From Dehalococcoidia bacterium UBA2158 (GTDB lineage: Bacteria; Chloroflexota; Dehalococcoidia; Lucifugimonadales; UBA3495): a stretch of DNA of 41,653 bases. Shown in pieces: positions 22,401 through 30,925 of this stretch (positions within the stretch are counted from its first letter, which is position 1; each line of letters begins with the position of its first letter). Location: NCBI GenBank assembly GCA_002328185.1, contig DCWQ01000040.1:1-41653 (forward strand). The letters are read 5' to 3'. A program made the position numbers and the translations under genes. The notes beneath the pieces were generated by a model, which searched no databases, was not told the DNA's origin, and saw nothing but the letters and a program-made list of their open reading frames with translations.

Positions 22401-23654
22401 CTAGCGGTCCGAGCCGGGTTTGCCCAGGACCAACACTGAATTATGGCCGCCAAAGCCGAAAGAGTTGCTCAGCGTGACGTTGAGTTCTTGAGACCGGGCT
22501 TTGTTTGGAGTGTAATCCAGGTCGCAATCGGGGTCCGGCTCGTTCAGATTGATGGTGGGCGGGATGATATTGTTCTCCATGGCCAAGACGCAGAAACAGG
22601 CTTCTAATGCGCCGCCGGAGCCCAGCAAATGGCCGGTCATGGACTTGGTGGAACTAAGCGGCACGCGGTAGGCATCCTCGCCTAGAGCAACCTTTATGGC
22701 CATGGTCTCATGGCGGTCGTTGAGCGGTGTGGACGTGCCGTGAGTGTTGACATAGTCGACCTCCGAGGTATCGACACCCGCTTCTTCCAATGCTTTGGCC
22801 ATCGCCTGGGCGGCGCTTTCGCCGGTGGCCATCGGCTCGGTCAGATGGTGGGCGTCAGAGGTGGCGGCATAGCCTTTGATCTCCGCCAAAACCGTGGCGC
22901 CTCGCCGGATGGCACTCTCTTCACTCTCTAGCACCAGAACGGCCGCTCCCTCGCCCATGACGAAACCGTCTCGGGTGACATCGAAGGGCCGGCTGGCTTT
23001 GCTGGGGTCTTCATTGAACCGGGAGAGGGCTCTTAGGGCATTGAAACCGGCGACCGCCACGGGGACGACCGGCGCTTCACTGCCGCCGGCTAATACTATG
23101 TCTTCCTGGCCTCGGCGAATCATGGCCCATGCCTGACCCAGGGCGTCGGCACCACTTGAGCAGGACGAGACCGCGCAGTAGTTGGCACCCATGGAGCCGG
23201 TAACCATCGAGACCTGTGCCGATGCCATGTCGCCCAGCATCATAGGAATCAGGAAGGGACTGACACGCTTGGGGCCGCGCTCGATGAGTATCTCGTGTTG
23301 AGCGGAGAGAGTGCTGATTCCGCCGATGCCGCTGCCGATGATCACCCCGACGCGGTAGGGATCGACACTGCCCCGTTCCAGTCTGGCTTGGCGGCAAGCC
23401 TGTTGGGCGGCCACGGCTGCGAACTGGGCGAACCGATCCATCCGGCGGGCTTCCTTGCGGTCTAGATATTCCTCAGGGTCGAAACCTTTGACCTCGGCTG
23501 CGAAGTGGGTGTCGAAACCCTCCGAGTCGAAGGCGGTGATGAAATTCACTCCTGAGCGGCCGTTGACGATGCCGTCCCAGGTTGTTGCAACGTCCAAGCC
23601 AAGGGGGCTTATGATCCCCATTCCAGTTACTAGGACCCGGTGATGTCCGTTCAT
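22401..23654 (-). CDS. fabF: beta-ketoacyl-ACP synthase II, copy 1
   Basis: FabF condenses malonyl-ACP with acyl-ACP in fatty acid elongation. The 417-residue thiolase-fold protein has its nucleophile at Cys165, within AVSSCSSGADALG; the usual TAC is SSC here. The two His motifs are VNTHGTSTPLND and TGHLLGSGG, and the C-terminus is SNSFGFGGHNSVLV. All three catalytic residues are present. It lies two bases upstream of recJ in the same direction. A second fabF is at 29567, with the standard TACAAS. The two may differ in chain-length preference or one may serve another pathway. Confidence 0.92.
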   Translation of the reverse strand: MNGHHRVLVTGMGIISPLGLDVATTWDGIVNGRSGVNFITAFDSEGFDTHFAAEVKGFDPEEYLDRKEARRMDRFAQFAAVAAQQACRQARLERGSVDPYRVGVIIGSGIGGISTLSAQHEILIERGPKRVSPFLIPMMLGDMASAQVSMVTGSMGANYCAVSSCSSGADALGQAWAMIRRGQEDIVLAGGSEAPVVPVAVAGFNALRALSRFNEDPSKASRPFDVTRDGFVMGEGAAVLVLESEESAIRRGATVLAEIKGYAATSDAHHLTEPMATGESAAQAMAKALEEAGVDTSEVDYVNTHGTSTPLNDRHETMAIKVALGEDAYRVPLSSTKSMTGHLLGSGGALEACFCVLAMENNIIPPTINLNEPDPDCDLDYTPNKARSQELNVTLSNSFGFGGHNSVLVLGKPGSDR

Positions 23655-23680
23655 ATCTTCCCCAACACTTACACTAAAGC

Positions 23681-23702
23681 GAAGCCCCGGTTAGGGGGCT
23701 TC
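23681..23702 (-). terminator. hairpin terminator after the radical SAM gene
   Basis: GAAGCCCC and GGGGCTTC form an 8-bp stem between the stop of the radical SAM gene and the start of fabF, both on this strand. The T run is weak. Confidence 0.4.
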
Positions 23703-23781
23703 ACAGATCACATTTAGATATTTTCGACCCATTTCTGGGCCTGTTGAAAAGGGTTCGGCCACGAGGCCAGAAACAGGGCGG

Positions 23782-25563
23782 TTATTTCTTAGCGCCCCCC
23801 TTGGTGGATACAGTCATCGTGTCATCGATAAGCTGGGTGAGTTCGGTGATGCGTCCTGATATATTCAAGGCCAGTTCCCGGTTGCCTGCAGGGCCGGTCA
23901 GCAGCGTCAGAGAATCCGACAACTCGTTGACCCGACTGCCGATGGCGTCGGCGGCGTCTTTCCTGGCGTTGGCCAATGGTTGTGAGACCTCGCGGATCTG
24001 ATCGATGAGTTCAGTCACACGTTCCGTGAGGTTCTCGCCAAATTCCAGCCCGGTTAATGACGCGGCATCAGACCAGTTTTTAAGCGCCACAGTGGTCTCG
24101 CTCAACTTGGCAGCCAATGTTTCGCTCAGGTCACGGCTGGTGGCCGCAAGGCGTAGCTTGTAAGTTCGAAGGATTCGGAACACGCGCCGGTAGACATCGT
24201 CCACCGGGTTCAACTGGGCGGAATACCGGTCGAACAGATCCCGGCTCTCCTGCATCGTCCAACGTTCGTCCTGATGGACGAACTGCCGTCCAGTGTAGAG
24301 GTGATAAGGCCGCATTACGCCCTCTTCCAGTATGTCGCCATTCTCGTCCAGCGGGACCAGCGAGTCCCAGTTGGAGGTGGCGGGAAGAGGTGTTAGGAAA
24401 TTGACGGTCTGGTACTTGCTTACCGTGGTCACCCATTCCGCTAGGTCCATGATGCTCTTTTCGGTATCGAAGGGCAGGCCGATGATGGTCATGGCGACCA
24501 CCGTGAGGCCCTCGTCGTTGATGTAGTGGAGGTCCTTGTGCATCTGGCCGGGTTCCTGCCGTTTGTTCACGGCGATCAAGTTCTCGGCGTTATCCGACTC
24601 CACGCCCACGTAGACCATCTTGATGTTGGCGTTTTGCATGGCGGAGATCAATTCCGGGTCCTGACCGACCTCAGCCCGGACCTGGCAGATCATGTTCATT
24701 CCGTCGGTGTGGCCTTTCCAACCTTCCAGCCGGGCGAAACGCTCGTCGCGGAACTTGACAGCCCGCTTGGGCGGCGCATGGAGATCGTCGGAGATGAACA
24801 CCTGGAATGTCCCGTTCCTTGAAGTATGGACCAGGCCGTCGGCAGCCAGCTCTTCGAGTTGGGCCAGCCGCTTGAACTCGGTCTCCCTGGAGATCATACG
24901 ATAGCCTAGGAATTGTTGAATAACCTGGCAATAGGTGCAGTTTTCGGTGCACCCACGGATGGTTTCAATAACAGCGCCGACCATCGGATTACTTGAGTTG
25001 AGGTCCTTGATGGAACGGAAATCAGGCAGTTCCACAAAATCGGGCGCGACCAATCCTGAGCGTTGGGTCTGGACGATACCGCCGTCTTTCCGGTAGCTGA
25101 TGCCGGGGACCTTGGCCAGATATTGGTCGCGATCGCTGCCACGGTGCTCCAGAAGCACATCGGACAACTGGCCGATGATGTCTTCGCCTTCGCGTTGGAC
25201 AATCACATCGAAGTCGCCGTAGTTGAAGGCTTCTTGGGCCATGGGGCTCATCTGGGGCCCGCCGCCGATGGTTATCAGGGTAGGATGGAACTGCTTGGCC
25301 AATTTGGCGATCTGATAGCCGCGGGGCGCCTCGTTGATCAACGCCGTGACCATCAGTATGTCGACGCCTTCCAAATCTTTGTCCGGGTCCATGAGACCGG
25401 AGCGGTCTTCGAACCAGATCTCCCGCTCATATATGTTGGGCCCTTCCCACTGGGCTAGAGCACCCGAGAGAAAAAGCATTCCCTGCCTGGGTATGGCTAC
25501 GTATTCAAAATTCCCACCGGCTGACGCTGGTTGAAACAGCACCACCCGTTTTGGTCGAGACAT
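23782..25563 (-). CDS. B12-binding-domain radical SAM protein with C-terminal helical extension
   Basis: A 593-residue protein. Residues 1-150 have the Rossmann-like fold typical of cobalamin-binding domains (VVLFQPASAGG at the start, TIGGGPQMSP at 98-107) but no DxHxxG B12-binding His. Residues about 195-430 are the radical SAM core, with the cluster motif at Cys205, Cys209 and Cys212 (RGCTENCTYC). After about residue 470 comes an unusual helical segment rich in Leu, Asp, Glu and Ser with heptad-like patterns (SETLAAKLSETT, ERVTELIDQIREV), not part of the catalytic fold. A lysine tail GGAKK ends it. AGGAG precedes the ATG. No neighbour suggests a substrate. The family is secure; the reaction is unknown. 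Confidence 0.8.
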   Translation of the reverse strand: MSRPKRVVLFQPASAGGNFEYVAIPRQGMLFLSGALAQWEGPNIYEREIWFEDRSGLMDPDKDLEGVDILMVTALINEAPRGYQIAKLAKQFHPTLITIGGGPQMSPMAQEAFNYGDFDVIVQREGEDIIGQLSDVLLEHRGSDRDQYLAKVPGISYRKDGGIVQTQRSGLVAPDFVELPDFRSIKDLNSSNPMVGAVIETIRGCTENCTYCQVIQQFLGYRMISRETEFKRLAQLEELAADGLVHTSRNGTFQVFISDDLHAPPKRAVKFRDERFARLEGWKGHTDGMNMICQVRAEVGQDPELISAMQNANIKMVYVGVESDNAENLIAVNKRQEPGQMHKDLHYINDEGLTVVAMTIIGLPFDTEKSIMDLAEWVTTVSKYQTVNFLTPLPATSNWDSLVPLDENGDILEEGVMRPYHLYTGRQFVHQDERWTMQESRDLFDRYSAQLNPVDDVYRRVFRILRTYKLRLAATSRDLSETLAAKLSETTVALKNWSDAASLTGLEFGENLTERVTELIDQIREVSQPLANARKDAADAIGSRVNELSDSLTLLTGPAGNRELALNISGRITELTQLIDDTMTVSTKGGAKK

Positions 25564-25928
25564 TTTCGCTCCTATTAGTCGTGGCCAGGCGGCGTTATTA
25601 CGCCAAAGGATAAGTTCAATTTCGTTTTAACAGTTACGGGCTCATTCTCCGATGAAGTTTGGCAGGCAGGTGCAGAGCCACCGGCGCTCATGATTCATTC
25701 GTAGGCTATTATACAGGATCACCCAGAGCCAGGAGAACCGATTTTCCTACCTGAGCCGCCCGGTTTTACAGGCCGCCAAGGCTTCGGTTCGAGCCTTTCT
25801 ACGCCCAAGTTCGATTGTGTGTCGAAATCACAGACATATTCTACGCCAGAACAACTCAATTGTCATAATGTGGGCCAGGTACGACAACACCGGCCTAACG
25901 CTCGAGTCGAATCTGTGGCTTCCGGAGC
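25564..25928. other. gene-free stretch between two minus-strand genes
   Basis: No coding region with a ribosome site and no RNA gene is seen. It should hold the promoter of the radical SAM gene near its left end, but no -35/-10 pair with proper spacing is convincing. The right part is the 3' flank of the LLM oxidoreductase gene. Confidence 0.4.
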
Positions 25929-26873
25929 CTATTTTTCTCGAAAATGGGGAATCAATTCCTTGGCGATGACCTCAAGATGCCGTTTGCGATCCTCCCTGGG
26001 GCAACTGATGCTGAACACGATGTGCCGGGCTCCTGCGTCAATGTACTCCTGAAGCTGTTGGATGCAGTTCTCGACCGTGCCCAACAGACAGTACTTCCGG
26101 ACGATGTCTAGGAATTCGCCACCGTATAGGTAACGCCCTCCCAACTGCTCCGCGGCCACCTCGGCGGCTTGCTGCTCAGTGGGATAGATGGTGATGTAGG
26201 GGAAGTGGGCCCACTGGAATTGGGACATGTCCCTGCCGGCCTCAGCGGCGAAGCTCTTGATCTTCTCAACACTGCCGGCGTATCTGGGCGCGTCGTAGAA
26301 ATAGGGCATCCAGCCGTCGCCGAACTTGGCTGCCCGGGCCATGGCGGCGTCCCGTCGTCCCGAAACCCATACCGGCGGGTTGGGCTGTTGGACGGGCGTT
26401 GGGTTGATCATAGAGTCGGTTAATTGGAAATGACGCCCGGAGAAAGTCACGCGCTCGCCGGTCCACAGCTTCCGCATCACCTCTAGACACTCGTCTGTGC
26501 GGCGTCCCCGCTGGTTCACCTTGAGCCCGGCGGCCTCGAATTCCACCGGAAACTCCCCGCCGACTCCCACGCCAAGGGTCAGCCGGCCCCCGGTGGCAGC
26601 GTCCAAAGTCGCGGTAGTGCGGGCCAGGACCAGAGGGTGGTAGAAAGGAGTCAATATTATGGAAGAAAGCACCCGCAGTTGGTCGGTTGCTCCGGCGGCC
26701 ACCGCCAACACCGGCAGCGACGCGTGGGTGGGGCCAGGCGGGTCGCCGCGCATGAAATGCTCCCCGGCCGAGATATATTCGTAGCCCAATTCTTCCATCC
26801 ACCGGGCTTGCCGGGCAGTCTCACCGACCCCCAAAGCCAGTCCAGCGCCAAAATGCAGGTCCAGGTTAGGCAT
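25929..26873 (-). CDS. LLM-class oxidoreductase, F420/FMN dependent
   Basis: A 314-residue luciferase-like TIM-barrel protein. It opens DLHFGAGLALGVGETARQARWMEELGYEYISAGEHF, with the typical ends of strands 1-2, then TPFYHPLVLARTTATLDAATGGRLTLGVGVGG, the central family motif. PPVWVSGRRDAAMARAAKFGDGW is the cofactor-phosphate region. Such enzymes use F420H2 or FMN for hydride transfer or oxygenation. F420 use is likely because this genome makes F420 (32077-36295). The gene stands alone. Substrate unknown. Confidence 0.85.
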   Translation of the reverse strand: MPNLDLHFGAGLALGVGETARQARWMEELGYEYISAGEHFMRGDPPGPTHASLPVLAVAAGATDQLRVLSSIILTPFYHPLVLARTTATLDAATGGRLTLGVGVGGEFPVEFEAAGLKVNQRGRRTDECLEVMRKLWTGERVTFSGRHFQLTDSMINPTPVQQPNPPVWVSGRRDAAMARAAKFGDGWMPYFYDAPRYAGSVEKIKSFAAEAGRDMSQFQWAHFPYITIYPTEQQAAEVAAEQLGGRYLYGGEFLDIVRKYCLLGTVENCIQQLQEYIDAGARHIVFSISCPREDRKRHLEVIAKELIPHFREK

Positions 26874-26997
26874 TAGTTTCCACCTAATGTTCAGGTTCGC
26901 TGTGCAGCAGACATTCTACTCCAAACAACCTTGCCGGCTGTCGTTTCGAGGTGTTAGCCGGGAATTCTTTTTGGATTGGACAGACGGATGATGGAGA

Positions 26998-27033
26998 GCA
27001 ATGAGACCCTTCGTTCCACTCAGGGTGACATTT
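26998..27033. repeat. fragment of the dispersed TGACA-ended repeat
   Basis: ATGAGACCCTTCGTTCCACT followed by CAGGGTGACA matches the right end of the repeat at 20565-20660. No left end is seen within 100 bases, so it is a partial copy or solo end. It lies in the 293-base gap between divergent LLM and epimerase genes. Confidence 0.5.
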
Positions 27034-27166
27034 GGAGAGGTTGCCTTCCTGAACACTGGGTGCTGCTGATCATTCATGCGTCTCCCTTGACAGTGCCAGA
27101 AGGATTTGCCACCGTTGGGGTTGACCCTTGCGTCCTGGATGCCGAATCGCTTGAGGAGTGAGGAAT

Positions 27167-28117
27167 TTGGTTGTTTTGGTAACCGGCGGCACCGGATTCC
27201 TTGGCCGGCGGGTGGTCTACGAACTGCTGGAGCGCGGCCATCAGTTACGTTTGCTGGTACACACCCCTGGCAGCGAGCGAATGTTTTCGCATCGCGAGGT
27301 AGAGGTCCAGTACGGCAGCATCCGAGACCCGGTTGCGCTTGGCAGCGCCTTCTACGACGTTGATTCAGTGGTGCACCTAGTGGGCGTCATCCGGCCGAAA
27401 CGGCGTAACTCCTTTGAAGATATTCACCGTGGGGGCACGGCCAACGTGCTCACGGCGGCCAAGGAGGCAGGCGCCAGCCACTTTTTGCATGTAAGCGTCA
27501 TCGGCGCCGCCAACAACCAGTCCTATCCCTACCTCTACTCCAAGTGGCAGGGCGAGCAAGAGGTAGTGAACGGTGGCATTCCATACACCATTTTTCGGCC
27601 CGCAATGCTTTTCGGTGAGGGTGACGAGTTCTTGAATGTATTGGCTGGTTTGGTGCGTTTGTTCCCATTGATCCCAGTGATCGGCTCCGGCAAGAACCGC
27701 TTGCACCCCTTGGCCGTTGACGACTTGGCCCGTTGCATCGCCATCACCCTGGGGCGGGACGACCTGAAGGGCCGCACCCTGGACCTGGGCGGGGCCCAAC
27801 GCCTGAGCTACAACGAGTTGGTGTCCGAGGTGGCCAAGGCCATGGGCAAACGCCGGCTGCGTTTACACCTGCCGGCATGGCCCGTGTACGCGGCCACGGC
27901 GGTAAGCCAGGTGTTCTTGCCCAGACCGCCCATAACCACCGAACAGATCAAGATGCTGGGCATCCGCAGTGTCGCCGAACTTGGCGAAGTGGAACGGGTG
28001 TTTGGGTTTACCCCCCGCCCCATGGAAGGTAACATTGACTTCGTAAACTCGGTCGGTGTGGTTGATGGAATCCAGATGCTTTTGGGCTCCATGCCCCGCA
28101 GCATCCGTGACCATTAG
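27167..28117 (+). CDS. NAD(P)-binding epimerase/dehydratase-like protein (NDUFA9-like atypical SDR)
   Basis: A 316-residue extended or atypical short-chain dehydrogenase fold. The nucleotide loop TGGTGFLG lies near residues 6-13. HLVGVIRP and a YLYSK sequence provide a Y-x3-K pair. RPAMLFGEGDEFLN resembles the complex I NDUFA9-like group used in quinone or ubiquinone-related functions and RNA-linked stability roles. A GTG at 27158 is possible, but TTG 27167 gives the canonical MVVLVTGGTG start and places GAGGAG (27153-27158) at the correct distance. It is followed 41 bases later by folC. The actual substrate is unknown. Confidence 0.78.
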   Translation: MVVLVTGGTGFLGRRVVYELLERGHQLRLLVHTPGSERMFSHREVEVQYGSIRDPVALGSAFYDVDSVVHLVGVIRPKRRNSFEDIHRGGTANVLTAAKEAGASHFLHVSVIGAANNQSYPYLYSKWQGEQEVVNGGIPYTIFRPAMLFGEGDEFLNVLAGLVRLFPLIPVIGSGKNRLHPLAVDDLARCIAITLGRDDLKGRTLDLGGAQRLSYNELVSEVAKAMGKRRLRLHLPAWPVYAATAVSQVFLPRPPITTEQIKMLGIRSVAELGEVERVFGFTPRPMEGNIDFVNSVGVVDGIQMLLGSMPRSIRDH

Positions 28118-28158
28118 CCGCTTGTATCTGAATTCCTTCGCAAGCCCCTAGGAGCCAA

Positions 28159-29526
28159 GTGGACTACCGCCAGTCGATCGCCCGCCTGCTGACCCTGGTT
28201 GACCACGAGCGAAACAAGGTCATGGGGCCCCGCCAGAAAGCCATCTACGACCTGACTAGGATGGAGGCTTTGCTGGAGCGCTTGGGCAGTCCGCAGCATC
28301 AGGTCCCGGCAACCCACATCGCGGGCACCAAGGGCAAGGGCAGCACGGCGGCCTTATGCGATGCAGCTCTGAGTGCCGCGGGACTCAGCACTGGGTTTTA
28401 TTCCTCACCTCACCTCCACACCTTCCGGGAAAGGATCAGACGCAACTCGGAGCCCATCTCGCAGGAAGGGTTCGCGGCGCTGGTCAAAGGACTGTGGCCG
28501 CTCCACGAAGAACTCAAAAGTGACGCCGGCGTTGGGCCGTTGACCCTGTTTGAATTTCTCACCGGCATGGCCTTCCAGTGCTTCGCCCAAGATAGGACGG
28601 ACGTGCAAGTCATCGAGGTAGGGCTGGGCGGCCGGATGGATGCCACCAACGTATTGGACGCCGGGGTTTGTGTGATCACTTCGGTGAGCCTGGATCACAC
28701 AGCTGTCTTGGGGAACACCATCGGGGAGATAGCCACCGACAAGGCTGGGATCATCAAGCCTGGCGCCACCGTGGTCATCGCTCCCCAATCGCCGGAGGCG
28801 CTATCGGCCATCTTGGCGGCCTGCCAGGAGAAAGAAGCGGCGCCGATACTAGTGGGCCGTGACGTTACCTGGGAGGAAGGCCGCTTTGGGACCGACGGCC
28901 AACGGTTCATAGTCAGAGGGCTTAGAGGCGAATACGAGCTGTATATGCCGCTACTGGGCGCGCACCAACTGGAGAATGCGGCCTCGGCCGTAGCTGCCCT
29001 AGAAGCCCTGGCCGGCCAGGGCATCGAAGTCCCGCCCAAAGCCATGGAGATTGGCTTCGAACGGGTTAGCTGGCCCTGCCGGATGGAAGTATTATCGCGT
29101 TCTCCGCTCTTGGTCGCCGATGGTGCCCACAACGTATACTCAGTCCAGAGTCTTTTAAAGTCGCTGCCCAAGTATCTGGAGTACGACCGGCTGGTCCTGG
29201 TGGCTGGGTTTTCTAGGGACAAGGATGTCGAAGACATGGCCCAAGCTTTGGGCGAAATGGCGGACACGGTGATAGCCACCGCCTCGCGCCATCCCCGGTC
29301 TCTGACACCTACGGAGGTAGCGGGCCTGTTCAGTGATTCCAAGGCAGCGGTGACCGAAACGCCGACGCCCGCCGATGCCCTCAGAATAGCGATGGACACT
29401 GCCGGCAAGTCGGACTTGGTGCTGGCGACCGGCTCGCTGTTCCTCACAGCCGAGATACGGGAGTCGGCGTTGGGAATCGAGCCAGAGTTCTACCCGGAAC
29501 TGCCTCCACCGGGATCGCGGGTCTGA
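28159..29526 (+). CDS. folC: bifunctional folylpolyglutamate synthase/dihydrofolate synthase
   Basis: FolC adds glutamate to dihydropteroate and to reduced folates, using ATP. The 455-residue Mur-ligase-type protein has the P loop GTKGKGST (56-63), SPHLHTFRERIR, EVGLGGRMDATNV and SLDHTAVLGNT, all typical. The C-terminal domain has DGAHNVYS. GTG start behind TAGGAG. It probably shares a transcript with the epimerase upstream and fabF copy 2 downstream. In F420-making organisms some FolC-like or CofE enzymes add glutamate to F420, but this one has standard folate motifs. Confidence 0.93.
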   Translation: MDYRQSIARLLTLVDHERNKVMGPRQKAIYDLTRMEALLERLGSPQHQVPATHIAGTKGKGSTAALCDAALSAAGLSTGFYSSPHLHTFRERIRRNSEPISQEGFAALVKGLWPLHEELKSDAGVGPLTLFEFLTGMAFQCFAQDRTDVQVIEVGLGGRMDATNVLDAGVCVITSVSLDHTAVLGNTIGEIATDKAGIIKPGATVVIAPQSPEALSAILAACQEKEAAPILVGRDVTWEEGRFGTDGQRFIVRGLRGEYELYMPLLGAHQLENAASAVAALEALAGQGIEVPPKAMEIGFERVSWPCRMEVLSRSPLLVADGAHNVYSVQSLLKSLPKYLEYDRLVLVAGFSRDKDVEDMAQALGEMADTVIATASRHPRSLTPTEVAGLFSDSKAAVTETPTPADALRIAMDTAGKSDLVLATGSLFLTAEIRESALGIEPEFYPELPPPGSRV

Positions 29527-29540
29527 CAGGGAGATTCAGT

Positions 29541-29567
29541 ATGAAAAAACTTCAGGAGCGTCTCTAG
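29541..29567 (+). CDS. 8-codon mini-cistron upstream of fabF copy 2
   Basis: ATG 29541 has a good AGGGAG site at 29528-29533. The frame reads eight codons (MKKLQERL), and its TAG shares one base with the GTG start of fabF copy 2. The fabF ribosome site AGGAG lies inside it. It may couple translation of fabF to that of the leader; chance is not excluded. Confidence 0.3.
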   Translation: MKKLQERL

Positions 29568-30817
29568 TGGCTGATGATCGGGCTAGGGTAGTAATCACCG
29601 GGATGGGGGCTATGACGCCCTTAGGTGAAACGCCTGAGGAATATTGGCAGAACCTGGCCGCGGGAACGTCGGGCATCGGGCCCATGACCCTCTGCGACCC
29701 GGAAGGCTACCCTTGCCAGATATCCGGAGAGGTTTCCGCCTTTGACCCCAACACCTACATTGGCAATAAAGAAGCCCGGAGGATGGCGCGTTTCACCCAG
29801 TTGGCCGTCGCCGCGGCGCTCCAGGCTGTGGAATTCGCTGCCTACGATATATCGAAAGACGATCCATACCGTGTTGGCGTGATCCTGGGCAATGGCAACG
29901 GCGGGTTCCCAACTCTAGAAGAGAACTGCCGGATACTGGCCGACCGGGGGGGGATGCGTATGTCCCCCTTCTTCTTTCCCATGATCCTGCCCAACATGGC
30001 CGCCGCCGCCGTGAGCCGCTATATCGGCGCCCACGGTTATAACTCCACTGCCACCACTGCCTGTGCCGCTTCTAACCAAGCGCTGGGCGAAGCGATGACC
30101 GTCATTCGACGGGGCACTGCCGACGTAATGATCGCCGGCGGCACCGAAGCCGGAATCAGCTTGCTGGGATTATCCGGCTTTGCCGTCATGCGGGCCCTCA
30201 GCACTAGGAACGACGAGCCACAGAAAGCCAGCCGTCCCTTCGACTCAGGCCGCGACGGCTTCATACCCTCCGAAGGCTCCGTAATAATGATCCTGGAAAG
30301 TTTGGAGCACGCGTTGGGCCGGGGCGCCAATATCCTGGCCGAGTTGTCAGGATTCGGCTCCACCAGCGACGCCGGGCATCCCGTGCAGCCTGAAGAGAAC
30401 GGGACCAGCGCCGCGGCTGCGATGCAGATGGCCCTGGCCGACGCCCAAGTTCTCCTGGATCAAGTGGATTACATCAATGCCCACGGCACCTCCACTCCAT
30501 TAAATGACGCTCTTGAGACTGTGGCTATCAAACGGTTGTTCGGCGACCTGGCCTACAAGATTCCGATAAGTTCAACTAAGTCGATGATCGGCCATTCCCT
30601 GGGCGCGGCTGGCTCTCTTGATGCCGCCGCCTGCGTGAAGACCATCACCGAGGCGACGATCCACCCAACAGTCAACTACGACGACCCGGACCCGGCCTGC
30701 GACCTCGATTACGTGCCCAATCAGTCCCGCGCGGCGGACGTGAAAGTGGCGCTCTCCAATGCATTTGGTTTCGGGGGGCAGAATGCCTGCCTGGTTTTTC
30801 GCAAGTTTGTCGAGTAA
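29567..30817 (+). CDS. fabF: beta-ketoacyl-ACP synthase II, copy 2
   Basis: A 416-residue KAS II with Cys166 in TACAAS, the His motifs INAHGTSTPLND and IGHSLGAAGS, and the C-terminal SNAFGFGGQNACLVF; one His-containing signature (GGHN) is GGQN here. GTG start behind AGGAG at 29554-29558. It follows folC by 40 bases. It is more canonical at the nucleophile than copy 1. With fabI at 37367 this window holds three fatty acid synthase genes, not together in one operon. Confidence 0.92.
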   Translation: MADDRARVVITGMGAMTPLGETPEEYWQNLAAGTSGIGPMTLCDPEGYPCQISGEVSAFDPNTYIGNKEARRMARFTQLAVAAALQAVEFAAYDISKDDPYRVGVILGNGNGGFPTLEENCRILADRGGMRMSPFFFPMILPNMAAAAVSRYIGAHGYNSTATTACAASNQALGEAMTVIRRGTADVMIAGGTEAGISLLGLSGFAVMRALSTRNDEPQKASRPFDSGRDGFIPSEGSVIMILESLEHALGRGANILAELSGFGSTSDAGHPVQPEENGTSAAAAMQMALADAQVLLDQVDYINAHGTSTPLNDALETVAIKRLFGDLAYKIPISSTKSMIGHSLGAAGSLDAAACVKTITEATIHPTVNYDDPDPACDLDYVPNQSRAADVKVALSNAFGFGGQNACLVFRKFVE

Positions 30818-30835
30818 ATACATGACACTCGATTC

Positions 30836-30866
30836 TTGACCTTTATAGCTGTTATCCGGCTACAAT
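30836..30866 (+). promoter_or_regulatory. probable promoter of ruvB
   Basis: TTGACC (30836-30841) and TACAAT (30861-30866) are 19 bases apart, one or two longer than ideal. They lie between the fabF stop and the ruvB start, 60 bases before the ATG. Confidence 0.45.
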
Positions 30867-30925
30867 GGGACGGGCGTCTTTGGGCCAAATGGGCGGTGGA
30901 TTTTCAAGGGTGAAGGGAGAGTAGA

